Shown here: positions 34,878-43,413 of the stretch, one piece after another | Layout of the letters: each line of letters begins with the position of its first letter | Position numbering within the stretch: position 1 is the first letter of the stretch | DNA from: Oscillospiraceae bacterium | GTDB taxonomy: Bacteria; Bacillota; Clostridia; Oscillospirales; CAG-272 | Direction of reading: 5' to 3' | NCBI GenBank assembly: GCA_015063625.1 | Contig: SVTT01000003.1 | Location: 1 to 64,000 of the forward strand | DNA: 64,000 bases | Translations under genes and position numbers: made by a program | The notes under the pieces: model-generated | What the model was told of the DNA's origin: nothing | What the model saw: the letters and a program-made list of their open reading frames with translations, nothing else | Database searches by the model: none

Positions 34878-34906
34878 TGGTGTACACCAAAACACCGTGC
34901 TATAAT
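34878..34906 (+). promoter_or_regulatory. Operator and -10 of the oxidoreductase gene
   Basis: A perfect 12-base palindrome TGGTGTACACCA (34878-34889) sits where a -35 would be, and TATAAT follows at 34901-34906. A weak -35 with a nearby palindrome is typical of a promoter that needs an activator, here probably the divergent AraC protein. Confidence 0.6.
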
Positions 34907-34950
34907 CAAAGAAAAGGCCAAATTTTAAACCGAGAAAGGAACTGTCTGTC

Positions 34951-36093
34951 ATGTTAGAATTCGGCGTCATCGGATACGGTGGTCGCATCAGCAGCATCGT
35001 CGATCTGCTCTTCAAAAGCGGCGAGGCAAGACCCGTCGCCATCATGGATACCGACATCCGCGCAGCCAAGGCGCGTGCCGAGGAAAAGGGGTACTCCGAT
35101 CTTCGCTATTACAGCGACGCCGACGAAATGCTGCAAAAGGAGCAGCTTGACGGCGTTCTGGTTGGTACGCGCTGCTCGACCCACACGCATTACGCCGTGC
35201 TGGTTGCCAAATACAAGATCCCGCTGTTCCTCGAAAAGCCGGTCTGCATCCATGAGGAGGACCTTGACCGTCTGCGCGCCATCCTCCCCGATATGGACGA
35301 TATCACCGTGGTTTCCTTCCCCTTGCGCACCTCTATGCTGCTCCAAAAGGTCAAGGAGATCACCGATACGGGAAGGCTCGGCACCATTGAGCACGTGCAG
35401 GCGTATAACAACGTGCCCTACGGGCGCGGCTACTACCACAAGTGGTATCGCGACGAGAATGAAACGGGAGGGCTTTTCCTGCAAAAAGCGACCCACGATC
35501 TCGATTACATCAACTATCTTCTCGGAGACAACCGACCTGTGCGCATCTGTGCCGTGAAGTCCAAGCAGGTCTTCAAGGGTAACGAGCCCGCAGGCAAGCT
35601 GTGTGCCGACTGCGACAAGACCGACACCTGCCCCGAGAGTCCCAAAAATGTCAAGAAGAACGGCGACCGCTATATCATCGGACCCTACTGCTGCTTTGCC
35701 ACCGATACCGGCAACGAGGACAGCGGCAGCGCCATCATCGAATACGAAAGCGGCATGCACGTGGTCTATTCCCAGAATTTTATCGCCCGCAACGGTGCGG
35801 GAAAGCGCGGTGCGCGCCTCATTGGCTACCGCGGCACACTCGAATTCGACTGGGTGACCAATACCATTCGCGTGTTCCGCCATCTTGAGAATATCAACGA
35901 GGAATACGTGCTGAACGGCACCTCGGGCTCTCACTTTGGCGGCGACGCCAATCTTTGCGAGAACTTCCTCGCCGTCATGACAGGAAAGGCAAGATCCATC
36001 GCGCCCTTGCACGAGGGCATTCTCAGTGCAAGCATGTGCCTTGCCGCCAGAAGATCCTCCGAGGAGCACGTATTTGTAGACATCAGGGAGTGA
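34951..36093 (+). CDS. Gfo/Idh/MocA family oxidoreductase
   Basis: The 380-residue protein starts with the Rossmann fold FGVIGYGGRISSIVDLL and carries the family EKP motif (LFLEKPVCIHEEDL). It also has FLQKATHDLDYINYLLG with the catalytic Asp/His region. A Cys cluster (CADCDKTDTC and CC) in the middle is unusual and may bind metal. These NAD(P)-dependent enzymes oxidise sugars or inositols or take part in glycosidic bond cleavage. AGAAAGGAACTG precedes the ATG. Divergence from AraC suggests sugar-induced expression. Confidence 0.88.
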   Translation: MLEFGVIGYGGRISSIVDLLFKSGEARPVAIMDTDIRAAKARAEEKGYSDLRYYSDADEMLQKEQLDGVLVGTRCSTHTHYAVLVAKYKIPLFLEKPVCIHEEDLDRLRAILPDMDDITVVSFPLRTSMLLQKVKEITDTGRLGTIEHVQAYNNVPYGRGYYHKWYRDENETGGLFLQKATHDLDYINYLLGDNRPVRICAVKSKQVFKGNEPAGKLCADCDKTDTCPESPKNVKKNGDRYIIGPYCCFATDTGNEDSGSAIIEYESGMHVVYSQNFIARNGAGKRGARLIGYRGTLEFDWVTNTIRVFRHLENINEEYVLNGTSGSHFGGDANLCENFLAVMTGKARSIAPLHEGILSASMCLAARRSSEEHVFVDIRE

Positions 36094-36171
36094 TCTCCGT
36101 ACACAGCACAGAAGCACCCCTCAAGCCCCTTGGCCTCGGTGCTTTCTGTGACATGCGTGCCCGTAAAATCA

Positions 36172-36211
36172 GAGAAAAAGGCGACCTGCAGCAGCAGGTC
36201 GCCTTTTTCTC
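36172..36211. terminator. Bidirectional terminator
   Basis: A perfect 18-bp stem (GAGAAAAAGGCGACCTGC with its complement at 36194-36211) with loop AGCA lies between the converging oxidoreductase and P-ATPase genes; T runs lie on both sides. A second, imperfect hairpin (CACAGAAGCACC/GGTGCTTTCTGTG) precedes it. Confidence 0.92.
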
Positions 36212-36227
36212 TGTGCAAGCACCTGTA

Positions 36228-38144
36228 TCACTTCTCTCCGAGCCGCAGGATGCGCGAGCTGTTGAGCAGCACGGCAAACGCACCGAAGTTATGGAAAATG
36301 GTACCCGCCAGTGCCGTGATCACACCCATCGCAGAGAGGGCGATCATACCCACGCTGATGCCGATGGAGAGCACCAGATTCTGATAGATGATCCGCCGCG
36401 TCCTGCGCGCCAGCTGAATGACGAAGGGTATGTTCATCAGGTTGTTATTCATCAGGGCAATATCTGCCGATTCGATGGCAAGATCCGAGCCCATCGCACC
36501 CATCGCAATACCCACGCTCGCCTCGCGCAGGATGAGGGCGTCATTGATACCGTCACCGACGGCAAGGACGCTGTGCTCGCTCTGCGTGAGGGCACGAAGA
36601 CGGTTCAGCTTATCCTCGGGCAGAAGACGGGCGTGCACCTCGTCCACGCCGACCTGCTCGGCAACAAGGCGCGCAGGCTCCTCACGGTCACCCGTGAGAA
36701 TGACCGTCCTTTCAGTGCCCAGCTCATGCAGCTCCTCAACGCACGCCGCCGCGTTTTTGCGAACTGTATCGTTGAAGCAAAGGCATCCGAGCAGAACGCT
36801 GTCGCGCGACACGTAGCTCATGCTGACCGGCGCACCCGCGGGAAAATCATCGGGGATCGTGCAGCCGTGTGCCGCCAGCCACTCGCGGCGTCCGAAGGAC
36901 ACGGTATGCGCGCCATCCTTGCTCGTCCCGGTCACGCCGCCGCCCGAGATCTCGCGGACCTCCAGCGTGCGGTCAAATTCCTTTCCCTCGCACGCGGCGA
37001 TCACGGCTCGCGACACGGGATGCGTGGATGCCACTGCCACCGACGCCGCCACCGCAAGGATCTCCTCGGGTGTCACATCCCCAAAGGGAACGACCTCAGA
37101 AAGCGAGAGCTCTCCCTTTGTGACGGTACCGGTCTTGTCAAATACCACGGTATCGATCTCGGTCAGCTCCTCGATGAACTTGGAATTTTTGATGAGAATA
37201 CCCTTTTTGGTGGACACCGAGAGGGCGGCGATCATGGGTGCTGAGCTGACCAGCATCTGTCCGCAGGGGCAGGACACCACCAGGATGGCGATCGCCTTGG
37301 AGATATCGGCGGTAATGAGTGCCACCGCACCCGCCACAGCGAGCACAAAGGGGATGTAATAGGCAAGAAAACGGTCAATAAGACGTGATTCGGACACCGA
37401 GATGTTCTCAGAGCCCTCCAGCAGCTTGAGGATCTTGGAAAAGGAGGTATCGACGTGCTCCCGTGTGACCTCCACCACGATCCTTCCGTCCAGATTGACG
37501 GTGCCCGCATAAACCGTGTCCCCGGCCTTGGCATGGGCAGGCTCGGGCTCACCCGTCAGCGACTTCTGATCGATGTTGGTTTCTCCCGACAAAACGATAC
37601 CGTCGATCGGGATTCCCGAGCCCGGCTTGATGACGATGCGCTGCCCTACCTTCAGGGTCTTGACATCCACCACGCTCTCGCTCTCCCCCTCCAAGAGGAT
37701 CGCGGTATTCTGCTGCATTTTTTTGAGCCCCTCGATCACATCCCTGCCGCCCATGATGCTGCGCTCCTCCAAGAGGTGCACCACATTGAGGATCAGCGGG
37801 ATGAGCAGCGCGAGGATCAGCTCCCGATTAAATACACATGCCACAATGGCGATACCGACAAGGATCTCCATTGCGTTGGTCAAATTTTTCGTGAACAAGC
37901 CCTTCAGGCCCGCCACGATCACAGGCACGCCCTCAATGAGAACGCCGATGAAGTAAAGCAGCTGCGGAACCACCGGATAGCTTCCGCGCAAAACGTACGT
38001 ATAGAGCAATCCCACGGCAAGGCAGCAAATGGTTGCCACGCCGCACAGGATGTCCTTCGTCAGCTTTTTTCGCCCCTCGTCGGTCAGATTCTCGCGAGAA
38101 AGTGCCTCAAGGCTGTTGCGCCCCATATTATCAATATTTTCCAT
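36228..38144 (-). CDS. Heavy-metal-type (P1B) P-type ATPase
   Basis: The 638-residue protein lacks any N-terminal heavy-metal-binding domain. It has the actuator TGEP (about 197-200), a membrane CPC (292-294), the phosphorylation motif DKTGT (336-340) and the hinge GDGINDALIL, with about eight membrane segments. The CPC is followed by GQ instead of the usual AL, so the transported ion cannot be read with confidence; Cd/Zn/Co or Cu are options. The start MENIDN follows GGAGG. It is the last gene of an operon with three SPFH proteins. Confidence 0.92.
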   Translation of the reverse strand: MENIDNMGRNSLEALSRENLTDEGRKKLTKDILCGVATICCLAVGLLYTYVLRGSYPVVPQLLYFIGVLIEGVPVIVAGLKGLFTKNLTNAMEILVGIAIVACVFNRELILALLIPLILNVVHLLEERSIMGGRDVIEGLKKMQQNTAILLEGESESVVDVKTLKVGQRIVIKPGSGIPIDGIVLSGETNIDQKSLTGEPEPAHAKAGDTVYAGTVNLDGRIVVEVTREHVDTSFSKILKLLEGSENISVSESRLIDRFLAYYIPFVLAVAGAVALITADISKAIAILVVSCPCGQMLVSSAPMIAALSVSTKKGILIKNSKFIEELTEIDTVVFDKTGTVTKGELSLSEVVPFGDVTPEEILAVAASVAVASTHPVSRAVIAACEGKEFDRTLEVREISGGGVTGTSKDGAHTVSFGRREWLAAHGCTIPDDFPAGAPVSMSYVSRDSVLLGCLCFNDTVRKNAAACVEELHELGTERTVILTGDREEPARLVAEQVGVDEVHARLLPEDKLNRLRALTQSEHSVLAVGDGINDALILREASVGIAMGAMGSDLAIESADIALMNNNLMNIPFVIQLARRTRRIIYQNLVLSIGISVGMIALSAMGVITALAGTIFHNFGAFAVLLNSSRILRLGEK

Positions 38145-38196
38145 AGCACCTCCGAACATCAGAACAGGATACGGTCAAGCGATGATCCCTGCCGCA

Positions 38197-39141
38197 CTAC
38201 TGCGGATTCAAAAAGATCTTGCTGTTTTCATCCTGCACCATGTAGACCCTTCCGATCGTGCGCATAAACTCAATCGTTTTGTCGGTGTAGATCCGCGCCT
38301 TGACTACGTCGGGATTCTCCTCATATTCCTCTACAACACCCCAGAACTCTGCCAGATTGGTGGTTGCCTGCGCCTCTGCCAACGCCTTGGCGGAGGTTGC
38401 CTGCGCCACGCGGAGATTGGCATCGCTTTTCGCCATGGGAAGAATGTTTTCACGGTACTGGTAGGCACGCTCGATGATGGTTTCTGCCTGCACGCTCGCG
38501 GAATTCACGCGATTGTAAACGTCGCGCACCTCCTCGGGCATGGCAACGCTTGTCAGCTCAACTGCCGCAAGCGTGACACCGACATCCATCATATCCAGCT
38601 TTTCCGAGGAACGCATCATCACCGCCCTGGCATAGGCGTCCTTGCCGTCGGTCAGCAGATTGTCCACGTCAAGCCGTGCCGCCTCGCAAAGCATGGCATT
38701 GCTGACAGCGGCGTTGATCAGCGCATCGACGTCCTTGACGTGCAGCGCGTACGCGATCGGGTCGGTGATCGAATATTTGACGGATGCCGCGATCACGGCA
38801 ATGTTCTGGTCGCCCGTGATAACGTACCCACCCTCGGAGGTCGACGCGGCAGTTTCGGCGGTATAATGCGTGGTCACGCTCAGCTCGATCACGCTGCCCG
38901 TGGGCACGGTGATCACCTCGTCGATGATATAGGGGAAGGCGAAGAGGATTCCCGGCTCATGCACCTGATCCTCGTAGGTGTCGCCCACCAGCTCACCGAA
39001 GCGGAGCACCACTGCCACGTTGCCGCTTTTGACCATGCGGATCCCGGTAAAGAAGATACCGATGACCACGACGATGACCAATATAAGAAAATACTTGGTC
39101 ACGGTTTCCAGCACGTCGGCAAATAATGTTTTTTGCTTCAT
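38197..39141 (-). CDS. SPFH/band 7 protein, HflC-like
   Basis: The 314-residue protein has one N-terminal membrane segment (about residues 16-34) followed by a band 7 domain (VKSGNVAVVLRFGELVGD...EPGILFAFPYIIDEVITVPTG) and a C-terminal helix with Ala/Glu-rich coiled coil (AKSDANLRVAQATSAKALAEAQATTN). HflC-type proteins form membrane rings that fence proteases such as FtsH. It is the third SPFH gene of the operon, with 11 bases between it and the second. Confidence 0.88.
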   Translation of the reverse strand: MKQKTLFADVLETVTKYFLILVIVVVIGIFFTGIRMVKSGNVAVVLRFGELVGDTYEDQVHEPGILFAFPYIIDEVITVPTGSVIELSVTTHYTAETAASTSEGGYVITGDQNIAVIAASVKYSITDPIAYALHVKDVDALINAAVSNAMLCEAARLDVDNLLTDGKDAYARAVMMRSSEKLDMMDVGVTLAAVELTSVAMPEEVRDVYNRVNSASVQAETIIERAYQYRENILPMAKSDANLRVAQATSAKALAEAQATTNLAEFWGVVEEYEENPDVVKARIYTDKTIEFMRTIGRVYMVQDENSKIFLNPQ

Positions 39142-39152
39142 GGCAGCCTCCC

Positions 39153-40247
39153 TCAGTTCAGCGGAATGCCGTTTTCGGCGGCAGCCGCCTCGATCAGCGC
39201 GGTGACCTGATCGACCAGCGCCTGACGCTTGTCGTCGGGAAGCTTGCTCAGGATGTAGGAGAGATCGTTGATCACGGTCCGATCCCCCTCAATGGTCATG
39301 TTGCTCGAATACTCGGTCAGGATATTGAAGGGGTATTCGTCTGCCTTGACCACCAGAATGGTGGAGCTGTTGACCGAGGAAACGATGGTGTCAAGATTCT
39401 GGAGGAAGCGATAAAGCTCCAGATTCTCCTTCTGTGCCGCGGCATAGATGGCGGCAACGGCACTCTCGGTTTCCGCGCGGATCTTGGCGGCGTCGATCTC
39501 ACCCTTACTGGTGATCTCGGCTGCCTCGGTATCGGCACCCGTGGTGATCTTATTTGCCTCCATATCGGCATTGGCAAGAATGATATCGATCTCCTTCTCG
39601 CGGTCGGCACGCATCTGCTCAAACACAGCGTCAAGGTTTTCATCGGGCAGCGAGAGGCGGAGAATGCTGACGTCCACCACGGTCACACCGTAATTGGCGG
39701 CACAGTTATCTCTCACGCGCTCAAAGATTTTTTGCTGGATCTCATCGATCTTGATCTTTTCGCTCTCCAGCGACACCAGTGCCGTCAGCTCATACTCACC
39801 GAGCGTGCTGTTGGTGGCACTGAAGACCTGATCCTTGATGAACAGCTCGACCGAGCCCTGGGCGCCCACACTGTTGTGGAACTTGACGGGATCGTCGATC
39901 TTCCACGCCACGTAGGAGCGCAGCTTGACGTTGCGCTTATCCATGGTGGTGGTTTCCAGCGTGTTGGACTCCAGATACTGCAATCTGTCGTCGTAGGTCA
40001 CAACACTCTCAAAGGGCCAGGGCAGCTTGAAATAAAGCCCCGCCTCGGAGGTTTCCTTGCGCACAGCGCCAAAGCGAAGCACCAACGCGCAGCTTCCCTC
40101 TCTCACCTCATAAGTAAAGCCGAACCAGAAAAGCACCAGCAAGACGACTGCCGCCGTCATGATCTTGGCGATCCTGCCTGCGGTCAAGAATCTCTTTTTG
40201 TCGGTCCTTGCCGCCTTTTTATCCTTTATATTTTCCTGATGGTTCAT
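39153..40247 (-). CDS. SPFH/band 7 protein, HflK-like
   Basis: The 364-residue protein has a membrane segment (about residues 26-46) and a band 7 domain that opens with EGSCALVLRFGAVRKETSEAGLYFKLPWPFESVVTYDDRLQYLE. The C-terminal coiled coil is rich in Ala and Glu (ILANADMEANKITTGADTEAAEI). It resembles HflK or HflC of FtsH-regulating complexes. It lies between the other two SPFH genes and is likely to oligomerise with them. Confidence 0.88.
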   Translation of the reverse strand: MNHQENIKDKKAARTDKKRFLTAGRIAKIMTAAVVLLVLFWFGFTYEVREGSCALVLRFGAVRKETSEAGLYFKLPWPFESVVTYDDRLQYLESNTLETTTMDKRNVKLRSYVAWKIDDPVKFHNSVGAQGSVELFIKDQVFSATNSTLGEYELTALVSLESEKIKIDEIQQKIFERVRDNCAANYGVTVVDVSILRLSLPDENLDAVFEQMRADREKEIDIILANADMEANKITTGADTEAAEITSKGEIDAAKIRAETESAVAAIYAAAQKENLELYRFLQNLDTIVSSVNSSTILVVKADEYPFNILTEYSSNMTIEGDRTVINDLSYILSKLPDDKRQALVDQVTALIEAAAAENGIPLN

Positions 40248-40264
40248 AAAATCCTCCGTGTGGT

Positions 40265-42088
40265 TCAGTATGCGGAGCTCGGAAGGTTTCCGATATAGAT
40301 GTTAGACGTGTTGACACCGTCGCCCACGATGACGATCTTGGCTCCTCCGTAAGCACTCTTGATCGCTTCAAGGTACTTGTAGTATCGGTATTCGTCGGGA
40401 TATGCGGCGTCAGCGTTCACGCTCGCCATAAACGAGGCGACCTCGGACCGTGCCGTCGCAACCTTTCCGTAATGCGCCGCCTGCTCAATGCCGACCAGCG
40501 TGTCGTAATAGGTATTTGCCCAAGCCATCGTTTCTCCCGCCTGTGCCTCGGCGTCCAGCAGCCGCTTTTCTGCCTCGATCCCGGCACTGATCAGCTTCTG
40601 GAATACGTCTGCAACCTCCACGGGCGGATGGATGCTCTCAAGCACCACGCCCACAACCTCGATCCCCGTGCGATAATGCTCCATATACGCCTTCAGCTCC
40701 TCGCAGAAGGTTGAGGCAAAGGCAAGACGGTCTGCCGCAAGCAGGGAATTGAGATCGGTGTTGATCATACGCGCCGTAATGATCTCGTAAGAGGCGGCAC
40801 TGAGCATCGATTCGGGGGAGGCACAGTAGGAAAGATAGCTTCCAAGGTCGGCTATGCGGTACTCGACGCGCAAATTGACCGAGGCGACCTCCTGTCCTCC
40901 GCCCAGCAGCAGGCGATATTCCTCGCCGCCGTGCGCCTCGGTCCAGAGATTGTCGGTATCGTCCGCGCCGATATAGCCGATCGACATGCGGTTGACCGTC
41001 TTGGTGTCATAGACCTCCACCTTATCAAAGGGCCAGGGAAGCGTGAAATGAAGCCCCGGATCAAGCGTTTCCTGCTGCAGCTTGCCACAGCGGTAAAGCG
41101 CACCCTCCTGATGTGCCTCGATCTGCACCACGCCCGTAAAGCCCCAGATCATCAGAATGGTCAGCATCACGCCGTACGGGATCACGCGCTTCACCAGCTG
41201 CATGCTCCAGAGTGAGCGCATGGTGATGCCCGTGTTCTTCTCAAGGTAGGTCAGCACGCTGAAATCGCCGCCACCCATGCCGGGCATGGGCACGATGACC
41301 TCGGGCTCTGCCTCGATCTCACGTCGGATCAGCTTGGCAAAGAGTGAGAGCATCAAAAATACGGTTTCGTAAACAAAGAGAGCAACCAGCACGTACACAA
41401 GGATGCGCTGGGCATCGTAAAAGCCGAGCAGCTTGACCGTGACCGCCACCGCGCAAAGCAGCTGTGCCACGCGCGAAAGAGCGAAGGCGCTGCGCAGATT
41501 GTGCATCAATGCATCGTCAAAGCGTGCGGTCGCATCGCGGTCCTCCCGCACCTTACCCTCCCCGTCACGGGGCGTTGCCACGTGCTTGCACCATTTGTCA
41601 AACACGATGAACACCACGAAGAGCAGAATGAGGATCACGGGGACGTGATAGCCGAGCTTATAGGTGTCTTGCAAGCGGGGCACGTATCGGAAGAAGTACA
41701 GGTTGACCACCGCCGTCGCCGCCACGATCAGCACCGCCGTGATGGCAACCCTATGCCGTGCGCAGTAGGTGCGCGCCGCGCAAAGTATTTTTTGGAAGCG
41801 GATCCTCAAAAAGCGCCATATCTTTCTGGTGCGCGTTTCGCTTGAGGGATCGGCTTGTTCCTCCTTGCTCCGACGTTTTCGTTGCGTCGGCAATCGGAGA
41901 ATGGGAAGAAAAAGCAGCAGATTGACAAGGGCGGGCAACAGCTGTATCATCGCAAGCAGCGCAAGCGAGAGATAGCTGACCGACTTGTAGAGCATCAGCA
42001 AAACGACCGATGACAAAACAAGACATGCCACCGAGGCAAGTGCCGTCACCTTCCCCTTGGAAAGTCGGCTCGGGGGGGTACGCTTCAT
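40265..42088 (-). CDS. SPFH/band 7 protein with polytopic N-terminal membrane domain
   Basis: The 607-residue protein starts with a membrane domain of about seven segments (residues about 14-330), broken by a charged loop (TQRKRRSKEEQADPSSE). A band 7 domain follows (EGALYRCGKLQQETLDPGLHFTLPWPFDKVEVYDTKTVNRM), then a helical C-terminus. HflK and HflC normally have one membrane segment, so this architecture is unusual. The start MKRTPP follows GAAGGAGG. It is the first gene of the SPFH/P-ATPase operon, downstream of a consensus promoter. Confidence 0.85.
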   Translation of the reverse strand: MKRTPPSRLSKGKVTALASVACLVLSSVVLLMLYKSVSYLSLALLAMIQLLPALVNLLLFLPILRLPTQRKRRSKEEQADPSSETRTRKIWRFLRIRFQKILCAARTYCARHRVAITAVLIVAATAVVNLYFFRYVPRLQDTYKLGYHVPVILILLFVVFIVFDKWCKHVATPRDGEGKVREDRDATARFDDALMHNLRSAFALSRVAQLLCAVAVTVKLLGFYDAQRILVYVLVALFVYETVFLMLSLFAKLIRREIEAEPEVIVPMPGMGGGDFSVLTYLEKNTGITMRSLWSMQLVKRVIPYGVMLTILMIWGFTGVVQIEAHQEGALYRCGKLQQETLDPGLHFTLPWPFDKVEVYDTKTVNRMSIGYIGADDTDNLWTEAHGGEEYRLLLGGGQEVASVNLRVEYRIADLGSYLSYCASPESMLSAASYEIITARMINTDLNSLLAADRLAFASTFCEELKAYMEHYRTGIEVVGVVLESIHPPVEVADVFQKLISAGIEAEKRLLDAEAQAGETMAWANTYYDTLVGIEQAAHYGKVATARSEVASFMASVNADAAYPDEYRYYKYLEAIKSAYGGAKIVIVGDGVNTSNIYIGNLPSSAY

Positions 42089-42167
42089 GAAAAAACCTCC
42101 TTCAGGGATTCTCTTGACAAAGAAGCATGATGAAAAAGCCTCCGCCCATGGAAAAGCGGATAAGTTT

Positions 42168-42196
42168 ATTATATATATCAATACTATTTTTGTCAA
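42168..42196 (-). promoter_or_regulatory. Promoter of the SPFH/P-ATPase operon
   Basis: On the minus strand TTGACA (42196-42191) and TATAAT (42173-42168) are 17 bases apart. In the leader TCCGC/GCGGA can form a weak hairpin followed by CTTTTTC, which might be an attenuator. Confidence 0.9.
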
Positions 42197-42275
42197 GTTT
42201 ATATAAAAAACTTAACATATGTGGAAAATATTATCGGATCATGCAAAGACCGCAACAATCGGTTCAACGAAAAAA

Positions 42276-42297
42276 GGCAGAGAGAAGGCTCTCTGCC
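42276..42297 (-). terminator. Terminator of the zapA-nagA-pfkB gene group
   Basis: A perfect 9-bp stem GGCAGAGAG/CTCTCTGCC with a 4-base loop is followed on the minus strand by TTTTTTCG. It lies about 140 bases after the kinase stop, beyond the dispersed hairpin element. Confidence 0.85.
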
Positions 42298-42348
42298 CGA
42301 TCGATCGTTTTTGTCCCTCGCACCAACTTCCCCGTTCACCAGAGAAGC

Positions 42349-42436
42349 AGGACAAGGCGCACCGCAAAAAGCAAGGCGCAGGCGTAGCACCTCGCGTCAA
42401 GCCGCTTTTGAGGAGCAACGACGTATTGCGCCGCTA
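42349..42436. repeat. Dispersed hairpin element, copy at the 3' end of the kinase gene
   Basis: The ends match the element in the 16.6-16.9 kb tandem repeat: GGACAAGGCGCACCG on one side and GAGGAGCAACGACGTATTG on the other. The middle differs but again forms a stem (CAAAAAGC with GCTTTTG). As at queA, the element touches the stop codon of a minus-strand gene, here the sugar kinase, and has the same orientation. Confidence 0.7.
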
Positions 42437-43333
42437 ATCGGATAAACCAAGCACCGCGTATATGCGTGCCGCAGTCGCAATCCCCTCCCCCGTTGCAGTT
42501 GCACCGCCTGCGGCAAGTGCATAACGGAGAGCATTGTCCTTATCGGTGCTCACGCCAAATAAAAAGCCTGCGACCATCGAGTCGCCCGCGCCCACCGTAC
42601 CGATCGGCTTTCCGCCCATAGCGGCGGCGCGCCGCACCTCTCCCGCATCATCCAGCAGCAACGCTCCGTCACCGCCAAGCGACACCAGCACGTTTTGCGC
42701 ACCCAGCCGTTGCAGCTCACGCGCCGCGCTCAGGAGCTCCTCCTCGTCATGCAGCTCCCTCCCCACAAAGGCAGAGAGCTCGGCGCGGTTGGGCTTGACA
42801 AGGAAGGGGCGGTAGGGGAGCAATCCTTTCATCCATTTCGGTTCGGTATCGACCACCACGCGCACCCCTTTACCTGCCAGACGGGATAGGATCTGCTCAT
42901 AAATGCGAGATGGAACGCCTGCGGGAACACTTCCCGCCAGCACCAGCGTATCCTCCTCGGTCAGACCCTCAAGCTGCTCCAGAAGTCGGTTCAGCTCCCC
43001 GTCGCGCACGGCGGGTCCTCCTGCATTGATCTCGGTTTCGCGATCGGCACGCAGCTTGACGTTGATGCGCGTCATGCCCTCCTCCAGCATCACAAGCTTG
43101 TGCGAAAGCCCCGCCTCGTCCAAAAGGCGGCAAAGCTCCCTACCCGTAAAGCCTGCGGCAAAGCCGAGCACCACGCTTGGCAGCCCCAGCTCGCGGAGCA
43201 CGGCACTGACGTTGATGCCCTTTCCTCCAAAGGTCACGCTCTCTCTTGCCGAGCGATTGGTGCTCCCCTGCGAAAGAGCGTCAAGGTGCATGGTATAATC
43301 AAGGGCGGGATTCAGAGTTACGGTATAGATCAT
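42434..43333 (-). CDS. PfkB-family sugar-phosphate kinase (1-phosphofructokinase/tagatose-6-phosphate kinase)
   Basis: The 299-residue protein has MIYTVTLNPALDYTMHLD, FGGKGINVSAVLRELG and the PfkB signature GTVGAGDSMVAGFLFG with its catalytic Asp. This is the FruK/LacC branch, which phosphorylates fructose 1-phosphate or tagatose 6-phosphate. Position directly after nagA suggests amino-sugar use, where tagatose 6-phosphate arises from GalNAc; no PTS genes are visible to decide this. GAGGAG precedes the ATG. Confidence 0.88.
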   Translation of the reverse strand: MIYTVTLNPALDYTMHLDALSQGSTNRSARESVTFGGKGINVSAVLRELGLPSVVLGFAAGFTGRELCRLLDEAGLSHKLVMLEEGMTRINVKLRADRETEINAGGPAVRDGELNRLLEQLEGLTEEDTLVLAGSVPAGVPSRIYEQILSRLAGKGVRVVVDTEPKWMKGLLPYRPFLVKPNRAELSAFVGRELHDEEELLSAARELQRLGAQNVLVSLGGDGALLLDDAGEVRRAAAMGGKPIGTVGAGDSMVAGFLFGVSTDKDNALRYALAAGGATATGEGIATAARIYAVLGLSD

Positions 43334-43413
43334 AGCTCCTCACTTTCAAGCGCACCCGTGTCGGGGTGCGCTTTCTCGTCTATCGGTCAACATACCCGTG
43401 AACGGTACTGCTT

